Positions 16,016-24,095 of a DNA stretch of 64,000 nt are shown piece by piece. The notes under the pieces are model-generated. The model worked only from the letters and a program-made list of their open reading frames with translations, ran no database searches and was not told where the DNA came from. Made by a program: the position numbers and the translations under genes. Source of the DNA: Rhodomicrobium sp. Az07 (GTDB taxonomy: Bacteria > Pseudomonadota > Alphaproteobacteria > Rhizobiales > Rhodomicrobiaceae); assembly GCF_018619475.1 (NCBI RefSeq), contig NZ_JAHFZG010000016.1:1-64000 (forward strand), in the 5' to 3' direction. Position 1 is the first letter of the stretch; each line of letters opens with the position of its first letter.

Positions 16016-16468
16016 TCAATCCCCCGGAGCGCGCAACGGCTCCAGCGCGGCCCTAAACGCAGCGGGCAGCGGCAAGGGGCTTCGCGTCTCGCGATCCACA
16101 TAGACATGAATGAAGTGGCCTTCGGCGCAGGCTGCGTCTTCGCCTTCGCGGAACAGACCGATTTCATAGCGCACCGACGACGTGCCGATGCGCGCCACGC
16201 GAATGCCCGCCGTAACGGCTTGCGGAAACGTAATCGGCGCGCGATAGCGGCACGATGTTTCGACGACGAGGCCGATCACGACGCTGTTCTCGATGTCGAG
16301 CGCGCCAGCCTCGATCAGATAGCGGTTCACGGCGGTGTCGAAATAGGAGTAGTACGTCACGTTGTTGACGTGACCATAAACGTCGTTATCCATCCAGCGC
16401 GTCTGGATCGGCGCATGATGCGCATAGTCGCGGCGGCGACCCGGTTCTTTCTTGCTGGCATCGCTCAC
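16016..16468 (-). CDS. Acyl-CoA thioesterase, hot-dog fold (4HBT/YbgC-like)
   Basis: The 150-residue product has the 4HBT signature: TRWMDNDVYGHVNNVTYYSYFDTAVNRYL, where Asp in DNDVYGHVNN is the catalytic residue of the YbgC-like group, followed by the long hot-dog helix and strands ending HVYVDRET. It should hydrolyse acyl-CoA thioesters in the cytoplasm; the acyl chain is not predictable. I chose the GTG at 16468 because GGAGGT lies exactly six bases upstream. The 5' region is shared with the divergent 2H phosphoesterase gene about 50 bases away. Confidence 0.85.
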   Translation of the reverse strand: MSDASKKEPGRRRDYAHHAPIQTRWMDNDVYGHVNNVTYYSYFDTAVNRYLIEAGALDIENSVVIGLVVETSCRYRAPITFPQAVTAGIRVARIGTSSVRYEIGLFREGEDAACAEGHFIHVYVDRETRSPLPLPAAFRAALEPLRAPGD

Positions 16469-16517
16469 GATTTTACCTCCGCATGCACTTGTCGCACCTC
16501 TGTCCGCCGAGTTTACG

Positions 16518-17237
16518 ATGGAAAACGTGCCCTTAGAACTGGACGAAGGCATGACCGACCGCTACCGCCGCTATGCGATCTACTGGACACCGGAGCCGGG
16601 CAGCGCATTGGAAGCGTTCGGTTCAGCCTGGTTCGGCGGCGAAAATTTCGGTCTCGAACCCGATCTTGCCGCGCGCGCGAAGCGGGCCCCAGCGCGATAC
16701 GGCCTGCATGCCACACTGAAGGCGCCGTTTCGGCTTCGCGAAGGCGCAACCGCCGACGACATTGCGCGCGCGCTCGACGCGTTTTGCCGGATACGACGTG
16801 CGCCGGAAGCATCGCCGCTCGGCTTCATCCGCCATCAGCGTTACGTCGTGCTCTCGCCCGGCGGAAGGACCGCCGCCATCGATTGGCTCGCCGCCGAATG
16901 CGTGACGCATTTCGACCGCTTCCGTGCGCCCATCGGCGACGCGGACCGCGCCGCGCGCGAGATCGACACGATGACGGCGCGCGAGCGCGCACATCTCGAA
17001 GATTTCGGTTATCCTTATGTGTTGAGCGAGTTTCGCTTCCACATCTCGCTCGCGGGTCCGCTCGAAAGATGCGAAGCGCTGGCGGTGTGCCGCGCTCTGG
17101 AGCCGCAACTCGCGCCGATGCTGCTCGGGGCGTTCCGTATCGATGCGCTCACCCTTCTCGGCGAGCCCGAGGGCGGCGGGGCGTTCCAGATATTGAGCCG
17201 CCATCGGTTCATGAGCGCGGACTTGGCCCGACCTTGA
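16518..17237 (+). CDS. DUF1045-type 2H phosphoesterase
   Basis: The protein carries the two paired motifs of the 2H phosphoesterase superfamily: YGLHATLKAPF (first HxT) and FRFHISLAGPL (second HxS). DUF1045 members often sit in phosphonate operons, where they are thought to act on cyclic phosphodiester intermediates, but no phosphonate genes are near this one, so the substrate is unknown. The start is uncertain. ATGs at 16518 and 16551 (MTDRYRRYAIYW, where family similarity begins) are both possible, and neither has an ideal Shine-Dalgarno. It is divergent from the thioesterase gene. Confidence 0.82.
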   Translation: MENVPLELDEGMTDRYRRYAIYWTPEPGSALEAFGSAWFGGENFGLEPDLAARAKRAPARYGLHATLKAPFRLREGATADDIARALDAFCRIRRAPEASPLGFIRHQRYVVLSPGGRTAAIDWLAAECVTHFDRFRAPIGDADRAAREIDTMTARERAHLEDFGYPYVLSEFRFHISLAGPLERCEALAVCRALEPQLAPMLLGAFRIDALTLLGEPEGGGAFQILSRHRFMSADLARP

Positions 17238-17300
17238 GGGCAATCGCCCGGCTGCGTTTGAGCCGGGCGCGCGCGACGCCTCATTCAGGCGATGCAGCCC

Positions 17301-18659
17301 CTAACGCCGGGCCGCAGACCCCGCTTCGTCGTCCTGCGTTGACTTGGCGACGATGCCGTCGCCTTCGCTCGCAAGCCGACGCCAGAAGCCCGCGAGGCTT
17401 CCCACGCGCCCGTCCAAAGCAACGCGTCCCGCGTCATGCTCGGCGATGAACGACATCACGCGCGGCACAACCTCGTTGCGATAACGCGAGCCGTTGAAGA
17501 TACCATAATGGCCGACGCCGGGCTGGGTGTAATGCTGCTTCATCGCTTCCGGCAGCGCTGTACACAGATGCACAGCCGCCTCGGTCTGGCCGTGGCCGGT
17601 GATGTCGTCCTTCTCGCCCTCGATCGTCATCAGCGCCACGCGCCGAATGGCCGACAGGTTCACCGCGTGGCCGCGATGACGCATCTCGCCCCTCGGCAGC
17701 AGGTGCTTTACAAAAACCCCATCGATGGTCTGGATGTAATACTCGGCGGCAAGATCCATGACCGCGAGATACTCGTCGTAGAATTCCTTGTGCTTCTCGA
17801 CCGAGTCGCCGTCTCCCTTCACGAGATCGACGAACAGATCCTTGTGCGCCCTCATGTGGCGGTCGAGGTTCATCGCCATGAAGCCGGTGAGTTGCAGGAA
17901 GCCCGGATAGACGAGACGGCCCGCGCCTGCGTTCGGCCATGGCACGGACGTGATGACGGTGCGCCGGAACCAGTTCGTGCCGCGCTCCTCGGCAAGCCGG
18001 TTGACGCCCGTCGGGCTGACGCGCGTGTCGATGGGGCTGCCCTTGAGGATCACGCTTTTCGGCGCGAACGGATTGTTGCGCGCTTCCATCAGCGCGACCG
18101 CCGCCATGACAGGAACGCCCGGCTGGCAGACGCCCATCATATGCACGTCGCCCTTGAACAGCTCGATCATCTCGATGACGTAGTCGATGTAATCGTCGAG
18201 GTCGAAACCGCCCGCACGCAGGGGCACGAGCCGCGCGTCCGTCCAGTCGGTGATGTAGACGTCGGCGTGAGGCAACATCGCTTCCACGGTGCCGCGCAAG
18301 AGCGTGGCGTAATGGCCTGAAAGCGGCGCGACCATCAGCACGCGCGGCGCATCGTGTCTGGCGCCGTCCGGCATCGCCTTCTTGAAATGAATGAGGTGGC
18401 AGAACGGCTTCTTCCAGACCACCTCTTCCGCAATCGCCACGCTCTGGCCGTCGACGGTACATGAGCCCAACCTGAAGCCGGGCTTCTTGTAACGGCGCGT
18501 AGTGCGTTCGAGAAGTTCGGCAGCGGCGGCCGCATTGCGCCCCACCTCGGTGTAGGAGAGCGGGTTGAAAGGGCTTCGCATCATGAGCCGGGTGGAATTC
18601 GCTGCCATTCGTGCCGGCGACATGGCCGCATGGCCCAACTCATAGAGATGATAAAGCAC
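17301..18659 (-). CDS. phaZ: Intracellular polyhydroxyalkanoate depolymerase
   Basis: PhaZ breaks down stored polyhydroxybutyrate granules. The 452-residue product starts VLYHLYELGHAAMSPARMAA, which matches the family N-terminus, and has the lipase-box variant with nucleophilic Cys in MMGVCQPGVPVMAA, the ITDWTDARLVP strand and the C-terminal His region HYTQPGVGHYGIFNGSRYR. I start it at GTG 18659 because GAGGGAGA lies about six bases upstream and the family begins there; a longer frame would add 15 unlikely residues. It implies that the organism stores polyhydroxyalkanoate. No phasin or synthase gene is adjacent. Confidence 0.92.
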   Translation of the reverse strand: MLYHLYELGHAAMSPARMAANSTRLMMRSPFNPLSYTEVGRNAAAAAELLERTTRRYKKPGFRLGSCTVDGQSVAIAEEVVWKKPFCHLIHFKKAMPDGARHDAPRVLMVAPLSGHYATLLRGTVEAMLPHADVYITDWTDARLVPLRAGGFDLDDYIDYVIEMIELFKGDVHMMGVCQPGVPVMAAVALMEARNNPFAPKSVILKGSPIDTRVSPTGVNRLAEERGTNWFRRTVITSVPWPNAGAGRLVYPGFLQLTGFMAMNLDRHMRAHKDLFVDLVKGDGDSVEKHKEFYDEYLAVMDLAAEYYIQTIDGVFVKHLLPRGEMRHRGHAVNLSAIRRVALMTIEGEKDDITGHGQTEAAVHLCTALPEAMKQHYTQPGVGHYGIFNGSRYRNEVVPRVMSFIAEHDAGRVALDGRVGSLAGFWRRLASEGDGIVAKSTQDDEAGSAARR

Positions 18660-18779
18660 CGGATTCTCCCTCGGAAATGCTTGATTGGAGGGGTAACCCG
18701 CCAACCGCGCTAAAGATCAACGCGACTAAAGTTGATTCATTAACATCCCGAGAGTACGTGCGCGGATCGCGCTCCGATA

Positions 18780-19406
18780 TTAACTTTTAGTCGAGCCCGA
18801 GGTAGTGTCTCGCGAGGCACCGGCCGCGAGCTGCTTTTTTAGTTCCCCGACCATCATGTCCACAGGAGCATTGAACATGAAACTCGAAATAAAATCTCCG
18901 TTACGACCCATCAAATACACGAAAGCGGAATGATCGATCGTGTAATCATCACCGCTCCCAGCCTTGCGAAAATAGACACGGTAAGCCTTCGCGGCGCTTG
19001 CCACATCGGCGGCATCCCCCGTCAGACCGACGATGCGCGGATCGAAATTCTCCACGTAGCTCTTCATGACAGGCGGCGTGTCGCGGGCCGGATCGACGCT
19101 TATGAACACGGGAACGACATCGGCTGCATCGGGCCCGAGTTTGGCAAGCAAATCCGCCGCCTGCTGAAGCCCCGTCGGGCAGACATCGGGGCAATGCGTG
19201 TAGCCGAAGAAGACCAGCATCAATTTGCCGCGAAAGTCGGCGTCGGTCACGCGCTTGCCGTTCGTGTCGACGAGCGAAAAGGCACCTCCGATCAGCGGCC
19301 CGGTTCCGGTGACTCCTATATTTGAGAGAGCCAAAATTGCATACAGACCGGCCCCGGCGATGCCCAGGAAGGCGAGCGTCATTGCGATAACAGAGCTGCG
19401 TTTCAT
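18780..19406 (-). CDS. senC: SenC/Sco1 copper chaperone for cytochrome oxidase assembly
   Basis: The 208-residue product has an N-terminal membrane anchor (about residues 7-28) and a periplasmic thioredoxin-like domain with the copper ligands Cys72 and Cys76 in FFGYTHCPDVCPTG and His159 in DYTIDHSAF. These are the three Sco1 ligands needed to deliver copper to the CuA or CuB site of cytochrome c oxidase. The gene is divergent from regB, 151 bases away. The senC-regB-regA arrangement is conserved in photosynthetic alphaproteobacteria. The ATG at 19406 begins the anchor segment; upstream in-frame sequence is not protein-like. Confidence 0.93.
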   Translation of the reverse strand: MKRSSVIAMTLAFLGIAGAGLYAILALSNIGVTGTGPLIGGAFSLVDTNGKRVTDADFRGKLMLVFFGYTHCPDVCPTGLQQAADLLAKLGPDAADVVPVFISVDPARDTPPVMKSYVENFDPRIVGLTGDAADVASAAKAYRVYFRKAGSGDDYTIDHSAFVYLMGRNGDFISSFMFNAPVDMMVGELKKQLAAGASRDTTSGSTKS

Positions 19407-19557
19407 GGTGTACTCGATCGATTGAACAGGGAACGCCATTGATTTCGGCTGCGCTTGGCCTAGAAGAGTCACGGCGGCACAACTTATACCGTCGCAGACA
19501 TGATCGCGCCGTTCCGATCTAACGCCGGCGGCGCCGTCGAGTAAACAGGTTCGGTCC

Positions 19558-20886
19558 ATGGATATCCCGCGCTTTCCGGCAGACAGCCCTCGTGCACAGG
19601 CGAGCCGCCTCAGGCTTCGCACCACGATAAGGCACCGATGGTTTGCCGTGGCCGGGCAGACGGGAACGATCCTGCTGCTCTATTACGGGTTCCAGTTCCC
19701 GGTTCCGCTCGGTGCCTGCTTTGTCTTTATTCTTCTGTCGGCCACATTAAACCTGATGTTGAGCCTGGCGTTTCCGCGCTCGCAGCTCCTTTCCACCCGC
19801 TATTCGGCCGCGCTCTTGTGCTTTGACATGCTTCAGTTGACCGGCCTGTTGCTGGTCACAGGCGGCATTCAGAATCCTTTCATATTCCTTCTTATCGTGC
19901 CGGTCGCCGTTTCGGCTTCCACTCAGCGGCTTCGCGTCACGGCGTCACTGGCGGCGCTGACCGTGGTGCTTGCAACGGTCCTTGCGATATGGCATTGGCC
20001 GTTGCCCTGGGCGGGCGAGCCGCCGGTCCTTCCCCCGGATTATCAGGTCGGAGTGTGGGCTGCTGTTGTATCCTGCATCGTGTTCATGGCGGTCTATGCG
20101 TGGCGCATCGAGCAGGAAGCTCGCGAGATGGCGCAGGCTCTTTCGGCGACCGAAATGGTTCTCGCGAGGGAAACCCGCCTGACTGCGCTCGACGGGCTTG
20201 CCGCCGCCGCGGCGCATCAGCTCGGGACGCCGCTTTCGACGATCACCCTCGTCGCGAGGGAACTCGAACGCGAAATCCCGAAAGACGCCGCCATCCGCGA
20301 CGATATCGAGTTGCTTCAGACCCAGGCGGCGCGATGCCGGGACATCCTGAGCCAACTGTCGCGCGCGGGCCGCGAGGAAGAGCAAGACGAAATATTCTCG
20401 CAGATGCGCCTGCGTCACCTCCTCGAAGAAGTCGTTGCGCCGCTGAGAACGCCGGAAACAGACATCATCGTGACGGTCGGCGATACATCTCCGCACGGTA
20501 AATCGGTGGCCGAGCCTATCATCCTTCGCAATCCGGGACTGATGCACAGCCTCGAAAACCTGATCGACAACGCCGCCGAATTCGCGAACACGCGCGTCAT
20601 GGTGGACGCGACCTACAACGCGGAAGAGGTCAAGGTGCGCATCGGCGACGATGGCCCCGGCTTTCATCCGACGGTCATCAATCGTCTCGGCGAGCCTTAC
20701 GTCACGAACCGGACCCGCGCCGAGGCGGATGACGAGGAACACGGCATGGGGCTTGGCTTCTTCATCGCAAAGACGCTGCTGGAGCGTTCGGGCGCGTCGA
20801 TCAGCATCGCCAACCGCACGGCGCCCGAGACGGGCGCGATCGTTGAAATTTCCTGGCCGCGTGACAGACTTGCCGCGTCGCTGTAA
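19558..20886 (+). CDS. regB: Redox-sensing histidine kinase RegB/PrrB
   Basis: RegB senses the quinone pool and cytoplasmic redox state and phosphorylates RegA. The 442-residue protein has about six N-terminal membrane helices (residues 30-185). The quinone-binding heptapeptide GGIQNPF is intact at residues 102-108. The kinase core has the H-box AAAAHQLGTPLST with phosphoacceptor His220, and the redox-active Cys260 in AARCRDILSQLSR. N, G1 and G2 boxes follow (ENLIDNAAEF, GDDGPGF, GMGLGFFIAKTLL). All known sensory residues are present, so it should respond to oxygen and redox like the Rhodobacter enzyme. regA follows on the same strand. Confidence 0.95.
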   Translation: MDIPRFPADSPRAQASRLRLRTTIRHRWFAVAGQTGTILLLYYGFQFPVPLGACFVFILLSATLNLMLSLAFPRSQLLSTRYSAALLCFDMLQLTGLLLVTGGIQNPFIFLLIVPVAVSASTQRLRVTASLAALTVVLATVLAIWHWPLPWAGEPPVLPPDYQVGVWAAVVSCIVFMAVYAWRIEQEAREMAQALSATEMVLARETRLTALDGLAAAAAHQLGTPLSTITLVARELEREIPKDAAIRDDIELLQTQAARCRDILSQLSRAGREEEQDEIFSQMRLRHLLEEVVAPLRTPETDIIVTVGDTSPHGKSVAEPIILRNPGLMHSLENLIDNAAEFANTRVMVDATYNAEEVKVRIGDDGPGFHPTVINRLGEPYVTNRTRAEADDEEHGMGLGFFIAKTLLERSGASISIANRTAPETGAIVEISWPRDRLAASL

Positions 20887-20993
20887 GTTGCAGGAAAGAT
20901 TTGGCTTGTGTCGCTTAAATTTTGTGCGTCGCATTTTTGTGGCGTATAGTGCGACACGATGTGAGATGTGACAAAAAGGTAAATGGGCAGCTC

Positions 20994-21548
20994 ATGGCAA
21001 CTCTCGCAAGTCCGGAAATCCGGACCGATAACTCTCTTCTGATCGTCGACGACGACAAGCCGTTTCTCTCGCGGCTCGCGAAAGCCATGGAGGCACGCGG
21101 CTATTCCGTACGAACGGCCGAGACTCTGGAAGCCGGCAAGCAGGCGATCCGCGAAGCCGCCCCCGCCTTCGCTGTGGTTGACATGCGGCTCGACGACGGT
21201 AACGGCCTTGAGGTTATCAAGCTTCTCAGGGAAACCCGGCCGGATTGCCGCTCACTCGTCCTGACGGGCTATGGCAACATTGCCACCGCCGTCACTGCCG
21301 TGAAGCTCGGCGCGGTCGACTATCTGTCGAAGCCGGCGGACGCCGAGGATATTCTCGCGGCGCTTACCGCATCCGGCGAGACGAAGCCGAAGCCGCCGGA
21401 GAATCCCATGTCTGCGGACCGCGTCCGCTGGGAGCATATCCAGCGCGTCTATGAGCTTTGCAATCGCAACGTCTCCGAGACGGCGCGCCGTCTGCACATG
21501 CATCGCCGCACGCTTCAGCGTATTCTTGCGAAGCGGGCACCGAAATAG
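20994..21548 (+). CDS. regA: Redox response regulator RegA/PrrA
   Basis: The 184-residue length is exactly that of classical RegA. The receiver domain shows LLIVDDDKPFL, phosphoacceptor Asp63 in AVVDMRLDDGNGLEV and the conserved Lys in YLSKPAD. A short proline-rich linker (KPKPPENP) leads to a Fis-type helix-turn-helix (NVSETARRLHMHRRTLQRIL). RegA activates or represses photosynthesis, carbon and nitrogen fixation, and respiratory genes. I start it at the ATG giving MATLASPEIRTDN. The gap of 107 bases after regB and its AT-rich leader suggest that regA may also have its own promoter. Confidence 0.95.
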   Translation: MATLASPEIRTDNSLLIVDDDKPFLSRLAKAMEARGYSVRTAETLEAGKQAIREAAPAFAVVDMRLDDGNGLEVIKLLRETRPDCRSLVLTGYGNIATAVTAVKLGAVDYLSKPADAEDILAALTASGETKPKPPENPMSADRVRWEHIQRVYELCNRNVSETARRLHMHRRTLQRILAKRAPK

Positions 21549-21557
21549 TCAATCTGC

Positions 21558-21575
21558 GAAACGGCGAGCCGTTTC
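21558..21575. terminator. Possible shared terminator hairpin between regA and tadA
   Basis: GAAACGGC and GCCGTTTC are exact inverted repeats separated by only two bases, placed in the 28-base gap between two convergent stop codons. The loop would open to six or so bases in practice. There is no strong T-run on either strand, so the terminator role rests on position. Confidence 0.35.
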
Positions 21576-21576
21576 C

Positions 21577-22068
21577 TTAGTCCCGATCCGCCAGCGACGC
21601 ATCGACCTGAGCGCGCTCGTCGCGACGCTCCCGAAAAAAGGCCCGCAGCAACGTCGCGGCCTCAGCTTCAGCAATGCCGCCGTAGATCTCCGGCGCATGA
21701 TGGCATGTGACAGCCGAAAAGAAGCGCACGCCGTTTTCCACCGCGCCGCCCTTCTCGTCCCACGCGCCGAAATAAAGCCGCCTCAATCGCGCGAAAGAAA
21801 TCGCGGCGGCGCACATCGTGCACGGTTCGAGCGTCACGTAGAGATCGTATCCCGGCAAGCGCTCGCTCTGGGCAGCTTCGCAGGCTTGCCGGATCGCCCG
21901 CATCTCCGCGTGACCGAAAGGATCGCGCACGGAGATGACAAGGTTGTGACCGCGCCCCGCAATCCTTCCATCGGGCGCGACGACGACCGCGCCCACCGGC
22001 GTCTCGCCCAGGGCGGCGGCGCGCTCCGCCTCAACCAGCGCTTCCTGCATGTATCTGTTCGGCTTCAC
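21577..22068 (-). CDS. tadA: tRNA-specific adenosine deaminase
   Basis: TadA converts adenosine 34 of tRNA-Arg(ACG) to inosine and is essential in most bacteria. The 163-residue product has the zinc-binding deaminase motifs: HAEM (His53, Glu55 as proton shuttle) and PCTMC (Cys83, Cys86), plus the ALVEAERAAALGETPVGAVVV opening and the YFGAWDEKGGAV strand. The extra C-terminal helix FFRERRDERAQ is typical. It is convergent with regA and lies 19 bases downstream of the membrane methyltransferase gene on the same strand. Confidence 0.93.
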   Translation of the reverse strand: MKPNRYMQEALVEAERAAALGETPVGAVVVAPDGRIAGRGHNLVISVRDPFGHAEMRAIRQACEAAQSERLPGYDLYVTLEPCTMCAAAISFARLRRLYFGAWDEKGGAVENGVRFFSAVTCHHAPEIYGGIAEAEAATLLRAFFRERRDERAQVDASLADRD

Positions 22069-22087
22069 GCGGCTTCAGCCCGACCCT

Positions 22088-22771
22088 TCATGCGAACATC
22101 TTCGGAAACAACCGTCCGGCTCTGACGCAATACGCGTCATAGGCGGCGCCGAACTGCCGCCGCATCATCGCTTCCTCTTTCGGAACGCGAATGAACCACA
22201 TCAGAGCAAAAGCCGGAAGAACAAGAAATCCCGCGATCCAGTTCTGGACGAGGAGCGGCTGTGCGGCGGCGGCTCCCCAGATCGCTGCATACATCGGGTG
22301 CCGGATACGGGCGTAGATGCCGTTCGTTACGAGTTCATGTCCATCCCGCACTTCGAGGCCGGGGCTCCAGTTGCGGCCGAGATCGGCATGGGAGCGCCAG
22401 AAGAGCCAGAGCGACAGCGCCATGAGCGCTCCGCCGGCGGCGGCCGCCCAGTCAGGCAGGCTGTAATCGGCGAAAGCGAAAACACCGAGCCCGAGATAGA
22501 GAAGCGGCAGAACCATCATTGTAGCGAACATCCCCATAAGAAGGGCCACTTCGACGGCATCCTTTTGCGAAGTCGCGATGGAGTTTTTCGCATTTCGGAT
22601 CGAGTAAGGCGCGCGGATCACCGTCTGAACGAAGAGGGCGACGAGCCACAGCATTGCTGGCCACCCGATTTCGCGCCAGCGGAGAACGGCAAGAACCAGC
22701 AGCACGATTCCAATAAAGGAGGTGATCGCGCCAATTCCACTCCGTATCATCGATTTTTTCTGAGCAACCAT
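22088..22771 (-). CDS. Isoprenylcysteine carboxyl methyltransferase-family membrane protein (second type)
   Basis: This inner-membrane protein of 227 residues has five or six hydrophobic helices and the ICMT-family C-terminus: LVTNGIYARIRHPMYAAIWG (the RHPxY S-adenosylmethionine element) and VPKEEAMMRRQFGAAYDAYC (Glu-Glu and YxxY). It differs from the protein at 8537 in having RHP rather than RNP and an extended N-terminus. The acceptor is unknown. The start is uncertain: ATG at 22771 is used here, with GTG 22798 and ATG 22753 as alternatives. It lies just before tadA on the same strand and may be co-transcribed with it. Confidence 0.8.
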   Translation of the reverse strand: MVAQKKSMIRSGIGAITSFIGIVLLVLAVLRWREIGWPAMLWLVALFVQTVIRAPYSIRNAKNSIATSQKDAVEVALLMGMFATMMVLPLLYLGLGVFAFADYSLPDWAAAAGGALMALSLWLFWRSHADLGRNWSPGLEVRDGHELVTNGIYARIRHPMYAAIWGAAAAQPLLVQNWIAGFLVLPAFALMWFIRVPKEEAMMRRQFGAAYDAYCVRAGRLFPKMFA

Positions 22772-22913
22772 CGAAACACCCGGCGTCAATAACCGCACAA
22801 GCCCAGGCGGGGCTTTGGCGACTATATAACAATTTGTCGGACCGGTTAAGACGTATCGATGAAAATATCGATATAAAACAGTAGATTAGATCAAAAATAA
22901 GAATGGATCGCGA

Positions 22914-22945
22914 CAAAAAAATCCCGGCGCAACGGCCGGGATTTG
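22914..22945 (-). terminator. Rho-independent terminator after the 352-residue orphan gene
   Basis: On the minus strand the stem ATCCCGGC pairs with GCCGGGAT around a six-base loop, extended by flanking A-T pairs and followed by TTTTTTTG. It begins about 20 bases after the stop of the gene at 22966. Confidence 0.88.
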
Positions 22946-22965
22946 TCTCTGTCTATATCGCGCGA

Positions 22966-24024
22966 TCAAGCCGCTTCGGCTGTCTCCTTCAGGTCGAGCT
23001 GATCCTGAAGGTCGCGTAGAATGTCGGCGGCCTTCGGCATGGGCAGGGCCGACACGCCCGGCGCTTCGAGCGCGAGCCGCACATCGTCGCGTTTCGCGTC
23101 GGCGCGCTCCTCGTGCTTGAACTCGATGAGCTGCGTGCGCGGCTTCAGCACTGTGCTTGCGCGCACTTCGCGACCGGCGTCCATCTCTTCGGTGTAGGCA
23201 CCGGAGCGGAACAGCGTCTCGATGGATTTCGCCACGACGCGCATGGTGCGCTGCGCAAGTTCCTCGCCGATGATTTGCTGGGCCTGCGCCTCCTTGATGC
23301 GCGACACGAAGCCCGCAGCCATCATGGCCACCTCGATCTGATAGCGGAAATTATCCTCGGGCGAATATTTCACGCGGTCCCAGACATTGACGAGCAGCGT
23401 GCTCATGTCGTCCATGACGACGCCCGCGCCGAAGAAGTCGAACGACTTCGCGCCGCCCGAGTCGATCGAGCCGATGGCGAGGCTCACGCCCATGTCGGGG
23501 TGGAGCGCCGACAGCGAACCGTAAAGCTCGTCCATGGAGCGGATGACGTTGATCACGATCTGCGGATCGGTCAGCGACCGCTCTTTTTCCGCGATGAGCA
23601 CGCGAACGCGCCTGATTTCGCGCTCTACGCCCTGCGCATCGGCAATGACAAGCTCGCCCTTGTCGGTGTCACGCGTAAGAAGTTCCCGCAGCTTCGGCAT
23701 GACGAAGATGACATTGTAGGCGCCGACGTCGACATCCGACAGGAGCTTCCGATTCACGGACTGCTCGCCGTCGATGAGGCTCGACCAGAACGTGAGGTCG
23801 AGCAGCGGGTTAAGCCCGAAAAAGGTCATCAGGTCTTTTTCTTCGTCGCCGAACTGCTGATAGTGGCGCGTGAACTCATTATATGCGAGAAGTATGCGTT
23901 GCGTGCGGTTCACGCCATCGGCCTGCTGGCCGGTTCGAGCGACTCGCAGCAACTCACGAATCTGCGCGGCATGAAGGGCTTCCCGCAAACTGTTGACAGC
24001 CTTTATAATCCTCTCTCGCCGCAT
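22966..24024 (-). CDS. Conserved-looking cytoplasmic protein of unknown function, 352 residues
   Basis: I do not recognise this family. The product has no signal peptide or membrane segment and looks like a folded, mainly helical protein. Visible features are a helical N-terminus (RIIKAVNSLREALHAAQIRE), FFGLNPLLDLTFWSSLI near residue 68-84, a central stretch with IVINVIRSMDELYGSLSAL, then SIDSGGAKSFDFFGAGVVMD, and a charged C-terminal helix ending LQDQLDLKETAEAA. A strong TAGGAGA Shine-Dalgarno precedes the ATG and a strong terminator follows the stop, so it is an independent expressed gene. It is divergent from the RluB-type gene 71 bases away. Confidence 0.7.
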   Translation of the reverse strand: MRRERIIKAVNSLREALHAAQIRELLRVARTGQQADGVNRTQRILLAYNEFTRHYQQFGDEEKDLMTFFGLNPLLDLTFWSSLIDGEQSVNRKLLSDVDVGAYNVIFVMPKLRELLTRDTDKGELVIADAQGVEREIRRVRVLIAEKERSLTDPQIVINVIRSMDELYGSLSALHPDMGVSLAIGSIDSGGAKSFDFFGAGVVMDDMSTLLVNVWDRVKYSPEDNFRYQIEVAMMAAGFVSRIKEAQAQQIIGEELAQRTMRVVAKSIETLFRSGAYTEEMDAGREVRASTVLKPRTQLIEFKHEERADAKRDDVRLALEAPGVSALPMPKAADILRDLQDQLDLKETAEAA

Positions 24025-24095
24025 GTCTTTGTCTCCTAACCTCGCCGAATCATTTGCGGTTTTCGGAAGGTTAGCCTTTTTTATTGGTTCACATC

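Noticed and set aside
15878-17449. Plus-strand open frame of 523 codons across the thioesterase and 2H phosphoesterase genes
   Set aside because: It runs antisense to one verified gene and in the wrong frame over the other, with Arg-rich nonsense-like translation.
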